43,267 nt of DNA from Acidobacteriota bacterium (GCA_003223325.1 QHYS01000051.1:1-43267); one strand, 5' to 3'. Shown: positions 14,591-23,629, counted from the first letter of the stretch. Notes: generated from the letters alone by a model not told the origin. Translations and numbers: made by a program.

Positions 14591-16264
14591 ATGGAAATCA
14601 AGCGAGTCTTGCTTACCGCAGGTGGTGCTCTTGCTGCCATCCTTCTTCAAACCGCGTTTGCTCGACTTCACGCAGAGGCTCGGACGGCATCAGCGTTGAG
14701 CGGGCAGGTCGCCTCCGCTGAGGAAGGTCCGATGGAAGGTGTGGTGGTCAGCGCGAAGAAGGACGGTTCGACGATCAGCATCAGCGTTGTGACCGATGCC
14801 GCGGGCCGCTTTGCTTTCCCAGTCGCAAGACTCGAACCCGGACACTACGTATTGAAAGCCCGCGCGGCCGGCTATGAGCTGGACGGAGCAAGCGCCGCGG
14901 ATGTCACCTCAGGCAAGGAAGCCAAGGCTGACATCAAGCTCAAAAAAGTGAAGAACTTGTCCGCCCATCTCACCAATGCCGAATGGTTGATCAGCATGCC
15001 CGGCACGGACGAGCACAAACGCTTCCTGCTCAATTGTACCGGCTGTCACACGCTCGAGCGCATCATGAAGTCGACGCATGACGCCGACGGCTTCATGGAA
15101 GTCATCCAGCGGATGAGCCTCTATTATCCCGGCAGCACTCCCCTAAAGCCGCAGCGCCTCGTCGGCACTGCAACTCGCGATGTTGAACGCGGCGGCAACG
15201 GCAGGAAGACCGCGGAATGGCTCGCCAGCGTCAATTTGAGCGAGGCGCCGACCTGGGCTTTCCCTCTTAAGACCCAGCCGCGGCTCACGGGCAAGTCCAC
15301 GCATGTGATTGTCACCGAATACGATTTGCCAAATCCATTGATCCAGCCGCACGACGTGATGCTCGATCGCGAAGGCAACGTCTGGTACTCCGATTTCGGT
15401 CAGATGTTCCTCGGGAAGATGGACCCGAAGACCGGCAAGGTGATGCAATACCCAATCCCGGTCGTCAAGCCGGGATGGCCGGAAGGCACGCTCGATCTCG
15501 AATTCGACAAGGACGACAATCCTTGGGTCGGCGTGATGTACCAGAACGCCATCGCGAAGTTCGACAAGAAGACTGAGAAGTTCCAGATGTGGACGACGCC
15601 CAAGGAATGGGACACTGACGGCGGCCAACTCGGGCATCTCGCAATCGAAGGCACTCCTATCGACAATAAGGTGTGGATCAAGAACTCTGATGAAGGCTAC
15701 ATCTACCGGCTCGATCTGATCTCCAACAAGATGGAGAACCTCGGCAATTTCAAGGATCCCCAGACCGGCAAGCGCATCGGGACCTACGGCATCCACTCGG
15801 ACGCGCAAAACAACGCCTATCTGCTCGATTTTTCGGCCGGCAATATCGTCAAGATCGATGCAAAGACGAAGAATGCGACTGTCTACCAGACCCCGACCCC
15901 GGACTCCCGTCCGCGGCGCGGTCGGGTCGATCGCGAAGGCCGGTTGTGGTTTGCCGAATATCAGGGCAACGCGATTGGCAGGTTCGATCCCAAGACTGAA
16001 CGCATGACCGAGTGGAAGGTGCCAACGCCATGGAGTGCGCCGTATGACGTCGTGGCCGACCGCAACGGTGACGCGTGGACCGGGTCCATGCTAACCGACC
16101 GTGTGGCACGTCTTGATATTGAGAGCGGCCAGTATACGGAATACATGCTGCCGCGCCCGACCAACATCCGCCGCGTATATGTCGACGATTCGAAGAACCC
16201 CGGCACGCTTTGGATCGGTAGCAACCACGGCGCATCGATTGTCAAGGTCGAACCGCTCGACTAG
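14591..16264 (+). CDS. Exported fusion: carboxypeptidase-regulatory domain, CxxCH haem site, Vgb-like propeller
   Basis: 557 residues. Signal peptide MEIKRVLLTAGGALAAILLQ with cut near FARLHAEA. Residues about 35-118 are a carboxypeptidase-regulatory beta-sandwich (SALSGQVASAEEGPMEGVVV to HYVLKARAAGYELDG). Residues about 125-225 hold NCTGCHTLERI with C149-x-x-C152-H153, a c-type haem attachment site in a short cytochrome-like module. From about 235 a seven-bladed Vgb/streptogramin-lyase-type propeller follows, with repeats such as IQPHDVMLDREGNVWYSDFG, ARPRRGRVDREGRLWFAEYQ-type and PYDVVADRNGDAWTGSMLTD. Families of this kind are annotated as virginiamycin B lyase-like, but the haem module suggests a periplasmic redox or sensing role rather than antibiotic cleavage. 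Start has GGGAGAAG upstream. Length and frame are intact. Confidence 0.85.
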   Translation: MEIKRVLLTAGGALAAILLQTAFARLHAEARTASALSGQVASAEEGPMEGVVVSAKKDGSTISISVVTDAAGRFAFPVARLEPGHYVLKARAAGYELDGASAADVTSGKEAKADIKLKKVKNLSAHLTNAEWLISMPGTDEHKRFLLNCTGCHTLERIMKSTHDADGFMEVIQRMSLYYPGSTPLKPQRLVGTATRDVERGGNGRKTAEWLASVNLSEAPTWAFPLKTQPRLTGKSTHVIVTEYDLPNPLIQPHDVMLDREGNVWYSDFGQMFLGKMDPKTGKVMQYPIPVVKPGWPEGTLDLEFDKDDNPWVGVMYQNAIAKFDKKTEKFQMWTTPKEWDTDGGQLGHLAIEGTPIDNKVWIKNSDEGYIYRLDLISNKMENLGNFKDPQTGKRIGTYGIHSDAQNNAYLLDFSAGNIVKIDAKTKNATVYQTPTPDSRPRRGRVDREGRLWFAEYQGNAIGRFDPKTERMTEWKVPTPWSAPYDVVADRNGDAWTGSMLTDRVARLDIESGQYTEYMLPRPTNIRRVYVDDSKNPGTLWIGSNHGASIVKVEPLD

Positions 16265-16629
16265 AGTTCGTTCCGATTTGCGCGTTTGGTTTTGGATGCC
16301 TCCGACGAAATGAACTGATCTTCAAGGAATTCATTTCGGGAATTCTTTACAGGCTTCGGTCTTGGAGCCCCGGAATTCGACGCACTTGGCTCGATGCTGG
16401 AAGCTTCGGTCTTGGCTAGCTAACTAGACGTCGCCGCAAGTGTAGTTCGCTCTGAGAAAAATACCGGCAACTCCCGTTTACTCAGCTCACCGGACATTAG
16501 GCGTTTAGCGGAGCCACAAGGTTGGGCCTCAATGTCGGGCCCTGGTTGCCTGGGAGCACATCTGCCCCTCCGGGCAGGTGTTTGCGCGTCTCCGCGTGTC
16601 ACAGTGGAGGTTGAGCCCGGAGGAACCAC
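16265..16629. other. Spacer with a 13-bp direct repeat
   Basis: GCTTCGGTCTTGG occurs at 16353-16365 and again at 16403-16415, 50 bases apart (five helical turns). GAATTC palindromes flank CATTTCGG near 16328-16345. No gene is seen. It may hold the promoter of the following small gene; GGAGG at 16619-16623 is its ribosome site. Confidence 0.4.
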
Positions 16630-16884
16630 ATGGCGCAAACAATCTGGATTCACAAGCTCACTGACGCGCAAAAGGCGGAGGCCGATGGAATGGCCTACAT
16701 CTGCGAGCACCTGTTTCAGGCGTTGACGCAGACTGGGAAGCTCACCAAGGTAAAGGGTTGGAACCCGTTGCAGAACGCCAGCACGAAAGATGGCACCACG
16801 TATCGGGCGCTGTTCTGCGATTCATGTGCAAAGAACTACAACAACGGCCATGTGAGAATGGCAAAGGAGCCAGTGCTGGTGTAA
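16630..16884 (+). CDS. Small soluble protein of unknown function
   Basis: 84 residues beginning MAQTIWIHKLTDAQKAEADG, with cysteines at ICEHL and CDSCAKN (CxxC) and the motif TYRALFCDSCAKNYNNGHV. No signal peptide. The C-x2-C pair plus the earlier Cys-x-His could coordinate a metal. The ribosome site GGAGG lies six bases before the ATG, and codon use looks like neighbouring genes, so it is probably expressed. Not recognised. Confidence 0.6.
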   Translation: MAQTIWIHKLTDAQKAEADGMAYICEHLFQALTQTGKLTKVKGWNPLQNASTKDGTTYRALFCDSCAKNYNNGHVRMAKEPVLV

Positions 16885-17038
16885 ACCCGCTCTTGGCAGG
16901 AGTAATTCCCGATTAGTCCTAGTCCGCTAATCGGAATGTGCGCACACCCTGGAAGTTGCGCTTTCTCAGATCGGTCCGCTTCCGTAAATTCGTGTTTCGA
17001 TTGCTCGACCACATCGCCCAGGAGTTACTCCCGTTCTG

Positions 17039-18274
17039 TCAGGGCACAGGCAGCAGGGGTTTCTGGCCCTCGGGCAAGCGCTGATCGAACGCGGTCAGCA
17101 ACGTCGCGTCGGTGGAATGCTGAGCCATCAAATCAACCAGGTCCACCAGGTCCGTCTCGCCGAAGATTTTCAAGGCGCGAGCGTAGGTCTCGGCAGTCAC
17201 CATATGCTTGCCGAAGAGCTCACGACCGAATTGGATAATAGCAGCTTCTTTTTCGCCTATTCCCCTCGGCGGCCTGCGGTCGCGCACAGTGTCAATAATC
17301 ATCGGTTCCAGGCCGTCCTCGCGCGCCATAGGCTCATTCATTGTCCAGTCATACTGCTGATCATGCTCGCGGGCCGTCACCAGGATCGCCAGCCTCATCA
17401 AACGCTGCCCGACGTGGGCTTCCAGCGACTTGCGTCCTCCTTGGTGGAGCCTGATCTGTCCAGGCCCGGTGCCCGTGGGCGCAAGCTCGCGGCTGTAAAG
17501 AATGGCCGGCGTCTGCGTTTGCGTCTTGATCAAGGGCAGGCGGCTTCTCGAATCAGGGTAGATGTCATCGGGCGGAGTGAAAGGCAACGGCAAGAACTGC
17601 CTCATCTGAGGGGGCATCTGCTGGTTGAATGCGGTGAGTCTCGCGGCCGTCCCCGCGTACTGAGCCATCAATAAAACGATGTCAACAAGGTCGCTCTCCC
17701 CCAGGAGTTTCAAGGTACGTGCGTAGGTCTCAGAGCTGAGTTTGTGTTTGCCGACGATTTCACGATTCAGCTGAACGACTATTACTTCCTTGTCGCCGAA
17801 TCCTGTGAGGGGTTTGTGATGGCGGACTACATCGATGACCGCAGGATCCAATCCCACGGCGACCGCTTCCATCTCATGAAGCGACCACTCGTACGGCTGG
17901 TCGCACTCGCGGGCCGTCGTTACAATAGCCAATTCCGTCAGCCGACGCCCGAGCGGGGACGCCCAGCGAACATCTACTCCTGAACCATGGAGGCGTATCG
18001 CGGCTACCCCTTGTGGCTCCCCGGACTTCGAGCTGGAGGCGGCAACGGCGTCGTCAGAGGCCTTCCTGCCGCGTTCATCCAAGCCTTCTCGTTTGATCAG
18101 AGGAAGTCGGTTGCGTGAATCCGGAAAGATGTCCTTGGGAAGTGTTCCCTCGGCTTCAAGAACAGCTCTTCCGATACTACCGGAAGGTACCTGCGCCGAT
18201 AGCTTGAGTTCCGACGCGGCCCCGCTCGCTCCCGCCACAAGCAACAAACCCGCAAGAACCTGGACTGACCTCAT
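17039..18274 (-). CDS. Exported tandem AhpD/carboxymuconolactone decarboxylase-like protein
   Basis: 411 residues with a signal peptide (MRSVQVLAGLLLVAGASGAA). Two copies of one domain follow, from about 48 to 235 and about 238 to 411. Each opens with DI[F/Y]PDSR[N/S]RLPLIK, then has a RLHxxG/QGG loop, GRRLTELAIVTTARECDQPY versus GQRLMRLAILVTAREHDQQY, a GLDPAVIDVVRHHKP / GLEPMIIDTVRDRRP block, and TYARTLKLLGESDLVDIVLL versus TYARALKIFGETDLVDLVDL. This is the carboxymuconolactone decarboxylase/AhpD helical fold. The CxxC redox pair of AhpD is absent in both copies; only ECDQ keeps one Cys. Export of this fold is unusual. The gene stands alone between opposite-facing or distant neighbours. Confidence 0.8.
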   Translation of the reverse strand: MRSVQVLAGLLLVAGASGAASELKLSAQVPSGSIGRAVLEAEGTLPKDIFPDSRNRLPLIKREGLDERGRKASDDAVAASSSKSGEPQGVAAIRLHGSGVDVRWASPLGRRLTELAIVTTARECDQPYEWSLHEMEAVAVGLDPAVIDVVRHHKPLTGFGDKEVIVVQLNREIVGKHKLSSETYARTLKLLGESDLVDIVLLMAQYAGTAARLTAFNQQMPPQMRQFLPLPFTPPDDIYPDSRSRLPLIKTQTQTPAILYSRELAPTGTGPGQIRLHQGGRKSLEAHVGQRLMRLAILVTAREHDQQYDWTMNEPMAREDGLEPMIIDTVRDRRPPRGIGEKEAAIIQFGRELFGKHMVTAETYARALKIFGETDLVDLVDLMAQHSTDATLLTAFDQRLPEGQKPLLPVP

Positions 18275-18497
18275 CTTTGGCCTCCTCGGTACGCGTCGAA
18301 TCGTCGCTTAAGCATTGACGCTCAAACCTTGTAGCCCGATCTGTATAGGGTCGCTCCCGTCGTCGACACCTCTTCCGATGCACGCCGGATTTGTATCAAG
18401 AGAGTGAGTACTACGTACAGTATTACTTTATTGTGGTAAACGGGCTGATTATCGGAGACGCGGGATGATTAGTTCTAGAAGCGCACGCGGGCGTGGC

Positions 18498-20765
18498 TCA
18501 GTCGCATTTGGGCGCTCGCGTTCTTTGATCCCGAATCTCGCGCAGATGCTGGCGCAGCCGCTCGAGCACCTCTTCCCCGCCCGAGTTACGTGTTTCCCGC
18601 AGCAATTCGTTTAGAGCAAAGTGCACCACATCGCGATGGTGCAATTCATCAGGAGCGACATCATTGCTGAATTCGAGCCAAAGACTATGCAAGAGATCGA
18701 TTTCCTTGGGGGTGAGATGGGGCGCATGCGGCCCCAGGTAAAAGACGTGTTCCTGGCCGTTCGGAGAATGGATTTCGAGCGTCAATTGCGGCTTAGGCGG
18801 AGGGAGGGCTTCCCAAGCCAGCCCTGCTATACGTGCCTCCTCGGCGATCGACCGCCGGGGAGAAAGCCCCAGAACCACCGTCGATGATTTCAGGCCCTGC
18901 GCGGCCCGGAGGATGCCGTCCCACTTTTCCGTGGCCGGAGCGACCGCGAGGCGCACGGTCTTGCCCATCTTTTCCGCCAAGTTCAGGCAGCGAGTAAACA
19001 ATTCCTGTTCTTCGCGGCTAAAGAGTTGCTCCGGTTCGAGTTCGTGCTCGCCCGAAGCGGCGCGTTCGAGAAGCCGGAGATGCAGCACGGCGATATCCTG
19101 TTTCTGCGTGTTCGTCCTTCGAAGGATCGCGCCGAGGTGGTAGAGCGTGTTGTAGTTGCGGACCATCACCAAGATGTTTCCGGGCCGGACACCCACCGCC
19201 TCCGGAGTTAGTTCCCCGCCCGGCTCGAGGTTGAACTGATCCAATTCCACGTGAGCCGCGCCGCGCTTTTGGGTAATCTTTTCGGATATCTCGAATACCG
19301 CGAAAAATGCGATTGTGAAGGCGACCCCCGAGATCGTGGCGACCTGCTTGGTGAAAAGATTTACCACGCAGAGCGCAACCAGAACCAACGTAACGAAACC
19401 TAAACCCACGGGAATCTCCACACCTGAAATTTTTAGGTTCAGAGGGACGCGAAATTCCCGCTGGCCCGGCTCCTTATAGCGCAGAACCAAGACCGCCAGC
19501 CCCTTCATGGCGAAGCTCCACATCACCCCAAACGCGTACGCCTCACCGAGGATAAATATGTTTCCACCGCTCAGGATAATCGTGAGGAGTTGCAGGCCCA
19601 CAACTAAGTTTAGGATGCGGTGAGAAGTCCCAAAGCGGTGATGCGGCCGCCGGAACCAGTCCGGTAGAATCCCATCCTCGGAAACCCGGTTGAGCACTCC
19701 GTTCGACCCTACGATCGCCGTATTCACGGCTCCCGCGAGCATCAGGACGCCCACAATGACCACAAATGCGCGGAACGCCAGCCGCAGAAGCAACGGCCCT
19801 GATAGGTACATGGCCAGGCCGCCGATCGGGTTGTCGTAGAAGTTTCCGCGGACGTCGTCCGGGATAATCATCACCGCGAAAAACGCCACCCCGGCGGTGA
19901 AGATGAGGCTGTAGAGAAAAATGATGAAGCCTGCTTTTTCCAGATTGCGCAGCTTGGGGTGTTCGATCTCCCGATATACCTGGGCCATGGTCTCTTCGCC
20001 GCTCATCGCCAGAACCGAATGGCCCAGTCCAATCAGGATTCCGACCAATCCCACGGTATAGGGCAGCCGCGTGTGTTTTAACCACCCTAAAGCATCCGTA
20101 GAAAATGTCAGATTGCGCAGCGAGGGCACGGGCGGCAGGTGAGCGCCTTTCATCCACAGCGTATACACGCACCAGACCAGCATGAAGACCACCATCACTG
20201 TGGTCACGTACATGATTCGCAGAGCTTTTTGGCTCGATTCTGGGATGCCTTTGATGTTTTCCCACCAGAAATAAAGGGTCACCAAAATCGCAAAAACAGC
20301 CGCTGTAGCGTTCACCGGTAGAACAAATTGGTAATGCGCGTAATGCAGGAGTTCATTGAGAAGCCCTACCAGATACAGGCCCGCGGATACGCCGCTGATC
20401 GGCCCCGTCAGGATGTAATCGAACATCAATGCCGATACAGAAAATTTCGCCAGCGTCGATCCCATGGCCTCCTTGACCACGCGGTAGACGCCGCCACGCA
20501 CAAACATGCTGCAGCTCTCGATGTAAACCGCTCGCACGGCATAGGCCAGGCACATGATCGCGAGGATGAACCACGGACCCGCCTTCCCGACGAAGTGTTC
20601 CGCAATAGCTCCGGCGTAAAAAGCGGAGGATCCCATGTCGTTGAGTACAATGGCCGCGGCGCGCCAGAACGAAATGAACGCGAGCATGGCCGTGGTGGCC
20701 ACCAGCACGCGAGGCGCGCCGGACGTTCTTCTTTGCTGGGACGAGGTAGCCGAATCGCTCTTCAT
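18498..20765 (-). CDS. APC-superfamily permease with C-terminal Usp-like domain
   Basis: 755 residues. Residues 20-480 form about 12 membrane helices of the amino acid/polyamine/organocation superfamily: helix 1 region VLVATTAMLAFISFWRAAAI, the AMSGEETMAQVYREIEHPK segment near helix 6 with the typical SGEE-x-x-A loop, and AGAVNTAIVGSNGVLNRVSE. The final 250 residues are soluble and contain NILVMVRNYNTLYHLGAIL, DIAVLHLRLLE and KSSTVVLGLSPRRS, resembling a universal-stress-protein fold as in other long APC transporters. The last 90 residues (HLTPKEIDLLHSLWLEFSND and after) are helical and not recognised. Substrate is unknown. No clear ribosome site before the ATG. Confidence 0.85.
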   Translation of the reverse strand: MKSDSATSSQQRRTSGAPRVLVATTAMLAFISFWRAAAIVLNDMGSSAFYAGAIAEHFVGKAGPWFILAIMCLAYAVRAVYIESCSMFVRGGVYRVVKEAMGSTLAKFSVSALMFDYILTGPISGVSAGLYLVGLLNELLHYAHYQFVLPVNATAAVFAILVTLYFWWENIKGIPESSQKALRIMYVTTVMVVFMLVWCVYTLWMKGAHLPPVPSLRNLTFSTDALGWLKHTRLPYTVGLVGILIGLGHSVLAMSGEETMAQVYREIEHPKLRNLEKAGFIIFLYSLIFTAGVAFFAVMIIPDDVRGNFYDNPIGGLAMYLSGPLLLRLAFRAFVVIVGVLMLAGAVNTAIVGSNGVLNRVSEDGILPDWFRRPHHRFGTSHRILNLVVGLQLLTIILSGGNIFILGEAYAFGVMWSFAMKGLAVLVLRYKEPGQREFRVPLNLKISGVEIPVGLGFVTLVLVALCVVNLFTKQVATISGVAFTIAFFAVFEISEKITQKRGAAHVELDQFNLEPGGELTPEAVGVRPGNILVMVRNYNTLYHLGAILRRTNTQKQDIAVLHLRLLERAASGEHELEPEQLFSREEQELFTRCLNLAEKMGKTVRLAVAPATEKWDGILRAAQGLKSSTVVLGLSPRRSIAEEARIAGLAWEALPPPKPQLTLEIHSPNGQEHVFYLGPHAPHLTPKEIDLLHSLWLEFSNDVAPDELHHRDVVHFALNELLRETRNSGGEEVLERLRQHLREIRDQRTRAPKCD

Positions 20766-21027
20766 CAGAAAACCGCGGAGAATCGCGCAGAGTTCGGCGT
20801 TTCGTTCAAGAATTCGTAGTAGATTCGACGGCAGATTTTACACGTCACCGATGAACCCGGGCCAGCACACAGCCGCCTCCCAATCCCAAACACTTATATC
20901 ACTAAGAAGTCCTGAAGATGAAATAAGGATTTGGTTCTGAGTTCTGACCAGCACCGAGGACAGAGGATCGGCGGGGTGAGATTCCCAAAAAGCGATGAGG
21001 ATTCTCAGAAATGAGGCCGGGATCCGC
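20766..21027. other. Spacer between the permease gene and kdsC
   Basis: About 260 bases. No gene is visible. The permease promoter (minus strand) would lie beyond its start at 20765, in this stretch; I see no convincing boxes. Confidence 0.35.
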
Positions 21028-21600
21028 CTAGGCGCGTGCCCCCTTCGCGACCGCGCGCCACTTACCTTGAGCCTTGAGGATGCCTTCAATGGCCTCTCGC
21101 ACGCCGGCGTCGCCTCCGGTCCGTCGGGTGACATGATGAACGGCGCGGCGCACCTCGTCGACCGCATTGGCCACCGCAATCGCCAGACCCACCCGCTGCA
21201 GGATCGGCAAGTCGGGCAGATCGTCGCCGATGTAGGCGACTTCGGAATCGCGCACGCCCGCGATTCGCAGAATCTCTTCGTACGCTGCTACCTTTTCGCT
21301 GCGGCCCTGAAACACAAATTCCATTCCGACCTCTTCGGCGCGGCGCGTCATCGCCGCCGATTGGCGCCCGGAGATCACTCCCGTGCGCAATCCAGCATCC
21401 CGCGCCAATTTCAAACCGGCGCCGTCTTGCGAATGAAAAGCCTTCATCTCGACCGCCACGCCGTCCGCGAGCGGCAGGAGATAGACCTGGCCTGCAGTGA
21501 GCACGCCATCCACATCCATCAGCAAGACACGGATTTTGCGCGCGCGGGCTGCCACTGCAGGCGGGAATCCATCTGAGCTGTCGCGAATGCGGCGAACCAA
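21028..21600 (-). CDS. kdsC: 3-deoxy-D-manno-octulosonate 8-phosphate phosphatase
   Basis: 190 residues, HAD family without a cap. Motif I is LLMDVDGVLTAG (nucleophile and acid/base Asp), followed by the KAFHSQDGAGLKLARDAGL block specific to KdsC, motif II in VISGRQSAAMTRRA, the RSEK lysine and motif IV YIGDDLPDLPIL. It hydrolyses Kdo-8-phosphate to Kdo. The TTG start is supported by AGGAGAG five bases upstream; the next internal Met comes too late for the nucleophile strand. Last gene of the Kdo run, 162 bases after kdsD with a repeat element in between, so its transcription may be partly separate. Confidence 0.93.
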   Translation of the reverse strand: MVRRIRDSSDGFPPAVAARARKIRVLLMDVDGVLTAGQVYLLPLADGVAVEMKAFHSQDGAGLKLARDAGLRTGVISGRQSAAMTRRAEEVGMEFVFQGRSEKVAAYEEILRIAGVRDSEVAYIGDDLPDLPILQRVGLAIAVANAVDEVRRAVHHVTRRTGGDAGVREAIEGILKAQGKWRAVAKGARA

Positions 21601-21634
21601 GAGTCTCTCCTAGCTGCCAACCCCGAAGGAACTG

Positions 21635-21722
21635 TCATGCCAAGCGCCGATTTTTGGCGCGAGGAATCTCCTGTTCAATTAGGCGCGGTAAAGGACATCC
21701 CTCGTCCGCCTAAGGCGGACTC
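21635..21722. repeat. Intergenic repeat element with two hairpins, between kdsD and kdsC
   Basis: Begins GTCATGCCAAG and contains GCGCC-N7-GGCGC (21644-21660), then GAGGAATCTC, then the near-perfect palindrome GTCCGCCT-A-AGGCGGAC (21704-21720). The GTCAT...GAGGAATCT frame recurs at 40.05 kb and, more weakly, at 28.4 and 39.9 kb; the GTCCGCC/GGCGGAC hairpin recurs at 33.24 kb. It looks like a dispersed chromosomal element lying inside an operon. Confidence 0.6.
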
Positions 21723-21762
21723 AAAATCACATCACAGAAACGTCGCATCGTTGTGCAGAACG

Positions 21763-22722
21763 CTAAAAAAGTTCCAGCGTCCATAGGTCATGAAGATGGA
21801 CGACGCCCACGACTCGCCGCGTACCATCGAGCACGACCACCGACGTAATCTTGCGCTGCTCCATCAGCCGCAGTGCGGCGCTGGCAAATTCGTCCGAAGC
21901 AATGGTCACCGGATTCGCGGACATACACTCCTCGGCCGTGAGCTCGAGGACCGCCCCTCGCCGCTTTTGCATCAACCGGCGCAAATCGCCGTCCGTGATA
22001 ATTCCGGCCAGCGTGCCGCCCGCGTCGACTACGGTGGTCATTCCCAGACCTTTGCGGCTCATTTCATAAATTACGTCGGGCATTTTCGCGCTGCGCGCCA
22101 CACTCGGCAGCGCCTCGCCGGCGTGCATAAGGTCGCGAACGCGGAGCAGCTTTTTGCCCAACCGCCCGCTCGGGTGGAGCGCGGCGAAATCGTCGTGATT
22201 GAAGCCCCGTCGCTCGAGCAACGCGATCGCCAAGGCATCGCCCAGGGCCATGGCGGCTGTTGTGGATGCCGTAGGCGCCAGGTTCAGCGGGCAGGCCTCT
22301 TCGCGTACGCTCGTGTCCAGCACCACATCGCTTGCCTGCGCCAGAGTCGAGCGTGTGTTTCCGGTGAGGGTCACCAGCGGGAGGCCCAGCCGTTTCATCG
22401 TGGCCAACAGAGCGACGATCTCTTCGGTTTCACCTCCGTAGGAGACCGCCAGCACGGCATCGCCCGCCAGCAGCATTCCCAGGTCGCCATGCAGGGCCTC
22501 GGCCGGATGCAGAAAAACCGAAGGCGTGCCCGTAGACGAAAACGTTGCTGCAATCTTGCGTCCGATCAGTCCTGACTTGCCCATACCTGTGACCACAACC
22601 CGCCCTTTGCAGGCGAGCAACACCTCCACAGCCCGCTCGAATCCCGCATCGAGGCGCGCCTGCAATTCCTTCAGCGCTTCGGCCTCGATCCCCAGAACAC
22701 GTTTTGCCGTCTCCAGGCTCAC
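21763..22722 (-). CDS. kdsD: Arabinose-5-phosphate isomerase (KpsF/GutQ family)
   Basis: 319 residues. The SIS sugar-isomerase domain (about 30-180) carries GRVVVTGMGKSGLIGRKIAA, the phosphate-binding VSYGGETEEIV and the ALGDALAIALLERRGF segment. Then HPSGRLGKKLL leads into two CBS domains (about 200-319). It converts ribulose-5-phosphate to arabinose-5-phosphate, the first committed step to Kdo. The start is GTG, overlapping the kdsA stop by a single base (TAGTG), so translation is coupled to kdsA. Confidence 0.95.
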   Translation of the reverse strand: MSLETAKRVLGIEAEALKELQARLDAGFERAVEVLLACKGRVVVTGMGKSGLIGRKIAATFSSTGTPSVFLHPAEALHGDLGMLLAGDAVLAVSYGGETEEIVALLATMKRLGLPLVTLTGNTRSTLAQASDVVLDTSVREEACPLNLAPTASTTAAMALGDALAIALLERRGFNHDDFAALHPSGRLGKKLLRVRDLMHAGEALPSVARSAKMPDVIYEMSRKGLGMTTVVDAGGTLAGIITDGDLRRLMQKRRGAVLELTAEECMSANPVTIASDEFASAALRLMEQRKITSVVVLDGTRRVVGVVHLHDLWTLELF

Positions 22723-23558
22723 TAGGAACTCCAGGAACGCACCAGCTTTGCGATCGGCGTCAGCTTCGCCAGCAGTCCCGAAAGCCGGTCTAGCCGCAGG
22801 GCGTTCGAGCCGTCCGCTAGCGCCCGCTCGGGTCGCTCATGCACCTCAAGAAAGATTCCATCCACACCCATGGCCGTTCCTGCCCGCGCCAACGGTTCGA
22901 TAAATTCCGGCTGTCCTCCGCTGGATTTGCCTTGCCCTCCCGGCAACTGTACGGAATGCGTCACGTCAAACACAACCGGGCATCCGGTCTTGGCCAGGAT
23001 GGGAAACGAACGCATATCCACAACCAGATTGTTGTATCCGAAACAGACGCCTCGCTCCGTGATCATCACGCTGTTGTTTCCCGTACTCTTCACTTTTTCT
23101 ACGGCGTTGGCCATCTCCCAGGGTGACAAAAACTGCCCTTTCTTCAGGTTCACCGCTCGCCCCGTCTCTCCCGCGGCGATCAGTAAATCCGTCTGGCGTG
23201 AAAGAAAAGCAGGTACCTGGAGCACGTCGCAAACCTCGGCCGCCGCGCGCGCTTGAGCAGGCTCATGGACATCAGTCAGCACCGGCACTCGGAAGCGATC
23301 TCTGATTTTGCGTAGGATTTCGACCCCCCCTGCCAGTCCGGGCCCGCGGAACGAGCGCAGCGACGAGCGGTTCGCCTTGTCGTAAGAGGCCTTAAAAATC
23401 AATGGAACTTTGCCCTTTGCCGCTATTTTCACCAGGCGCTCCGCCATTTTCATAGCGTGCCTCTCGTTCTCAATTACGCACGGTCCGGCGATCAGAACCA
23501 GCGGCTCGCCGGCACCGACGCGGAAGGCGCCAATAGAAATCGATCGAAGAAGCGGCAA
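22722..23558 (-). CDS. kdsA: 2-dehydro-3-deoxyphosphooctonate aldolase (Kdo-8-phosphate synthase)
   Basis: 278 residues, TIM-barrel. Signature segments are LIAGPCVIE near the N-terminus, FKASYDKANRSSLRSFRGPG, PVLTDVHEP, DVLQVPAFLSRQTDLL and VFDVTHSVQLPG. It condenses phosphoenolpyruvate with arabinose-5-phosphate. The Asn in KANRSS and the absence of a metal-binding Cys at the KANR-side position would be the way to tell metal-dependent from independent forms; I do not assign the class. A TTG start with GGAAG upstream gives the family N-terminus. It is coupled to kdsD by overlap and lies 109 bases after pyrG. Confidence 0.95.
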   Translation of the reverse strand: MPLLRSISIGAFRVGAGEPLVLIAGPCVIENERHAMKMAERLVKIAAKGKVPLIFKASYDKANRSSLRSFRGPGLAGGVEILRKIRDRFRVPVLTDVHEPAQARAAAEVCDVLQVPAFLSRQTDLLIAAGETGRAVNLKKGQFLSPWEMANAVEKVKSTGNNSVMITERGVCFGYNNLVVDMRSFPILAKTGCPVVFDVTHSVQLPGGQGKSSGGQPEFIEPLARAGTAMGVDGIFLEVHERPERALADGSNALRLDRLSGLLAKLTPIAKLVRSWSS

Positions 23559-23629
23559 GTGAACTTCCGGGCTCCTCAGGATTCTAAACTGCTTGCGTTC
23601 ATCGGGAGTCTAAGCCTATGCGGGACGCT

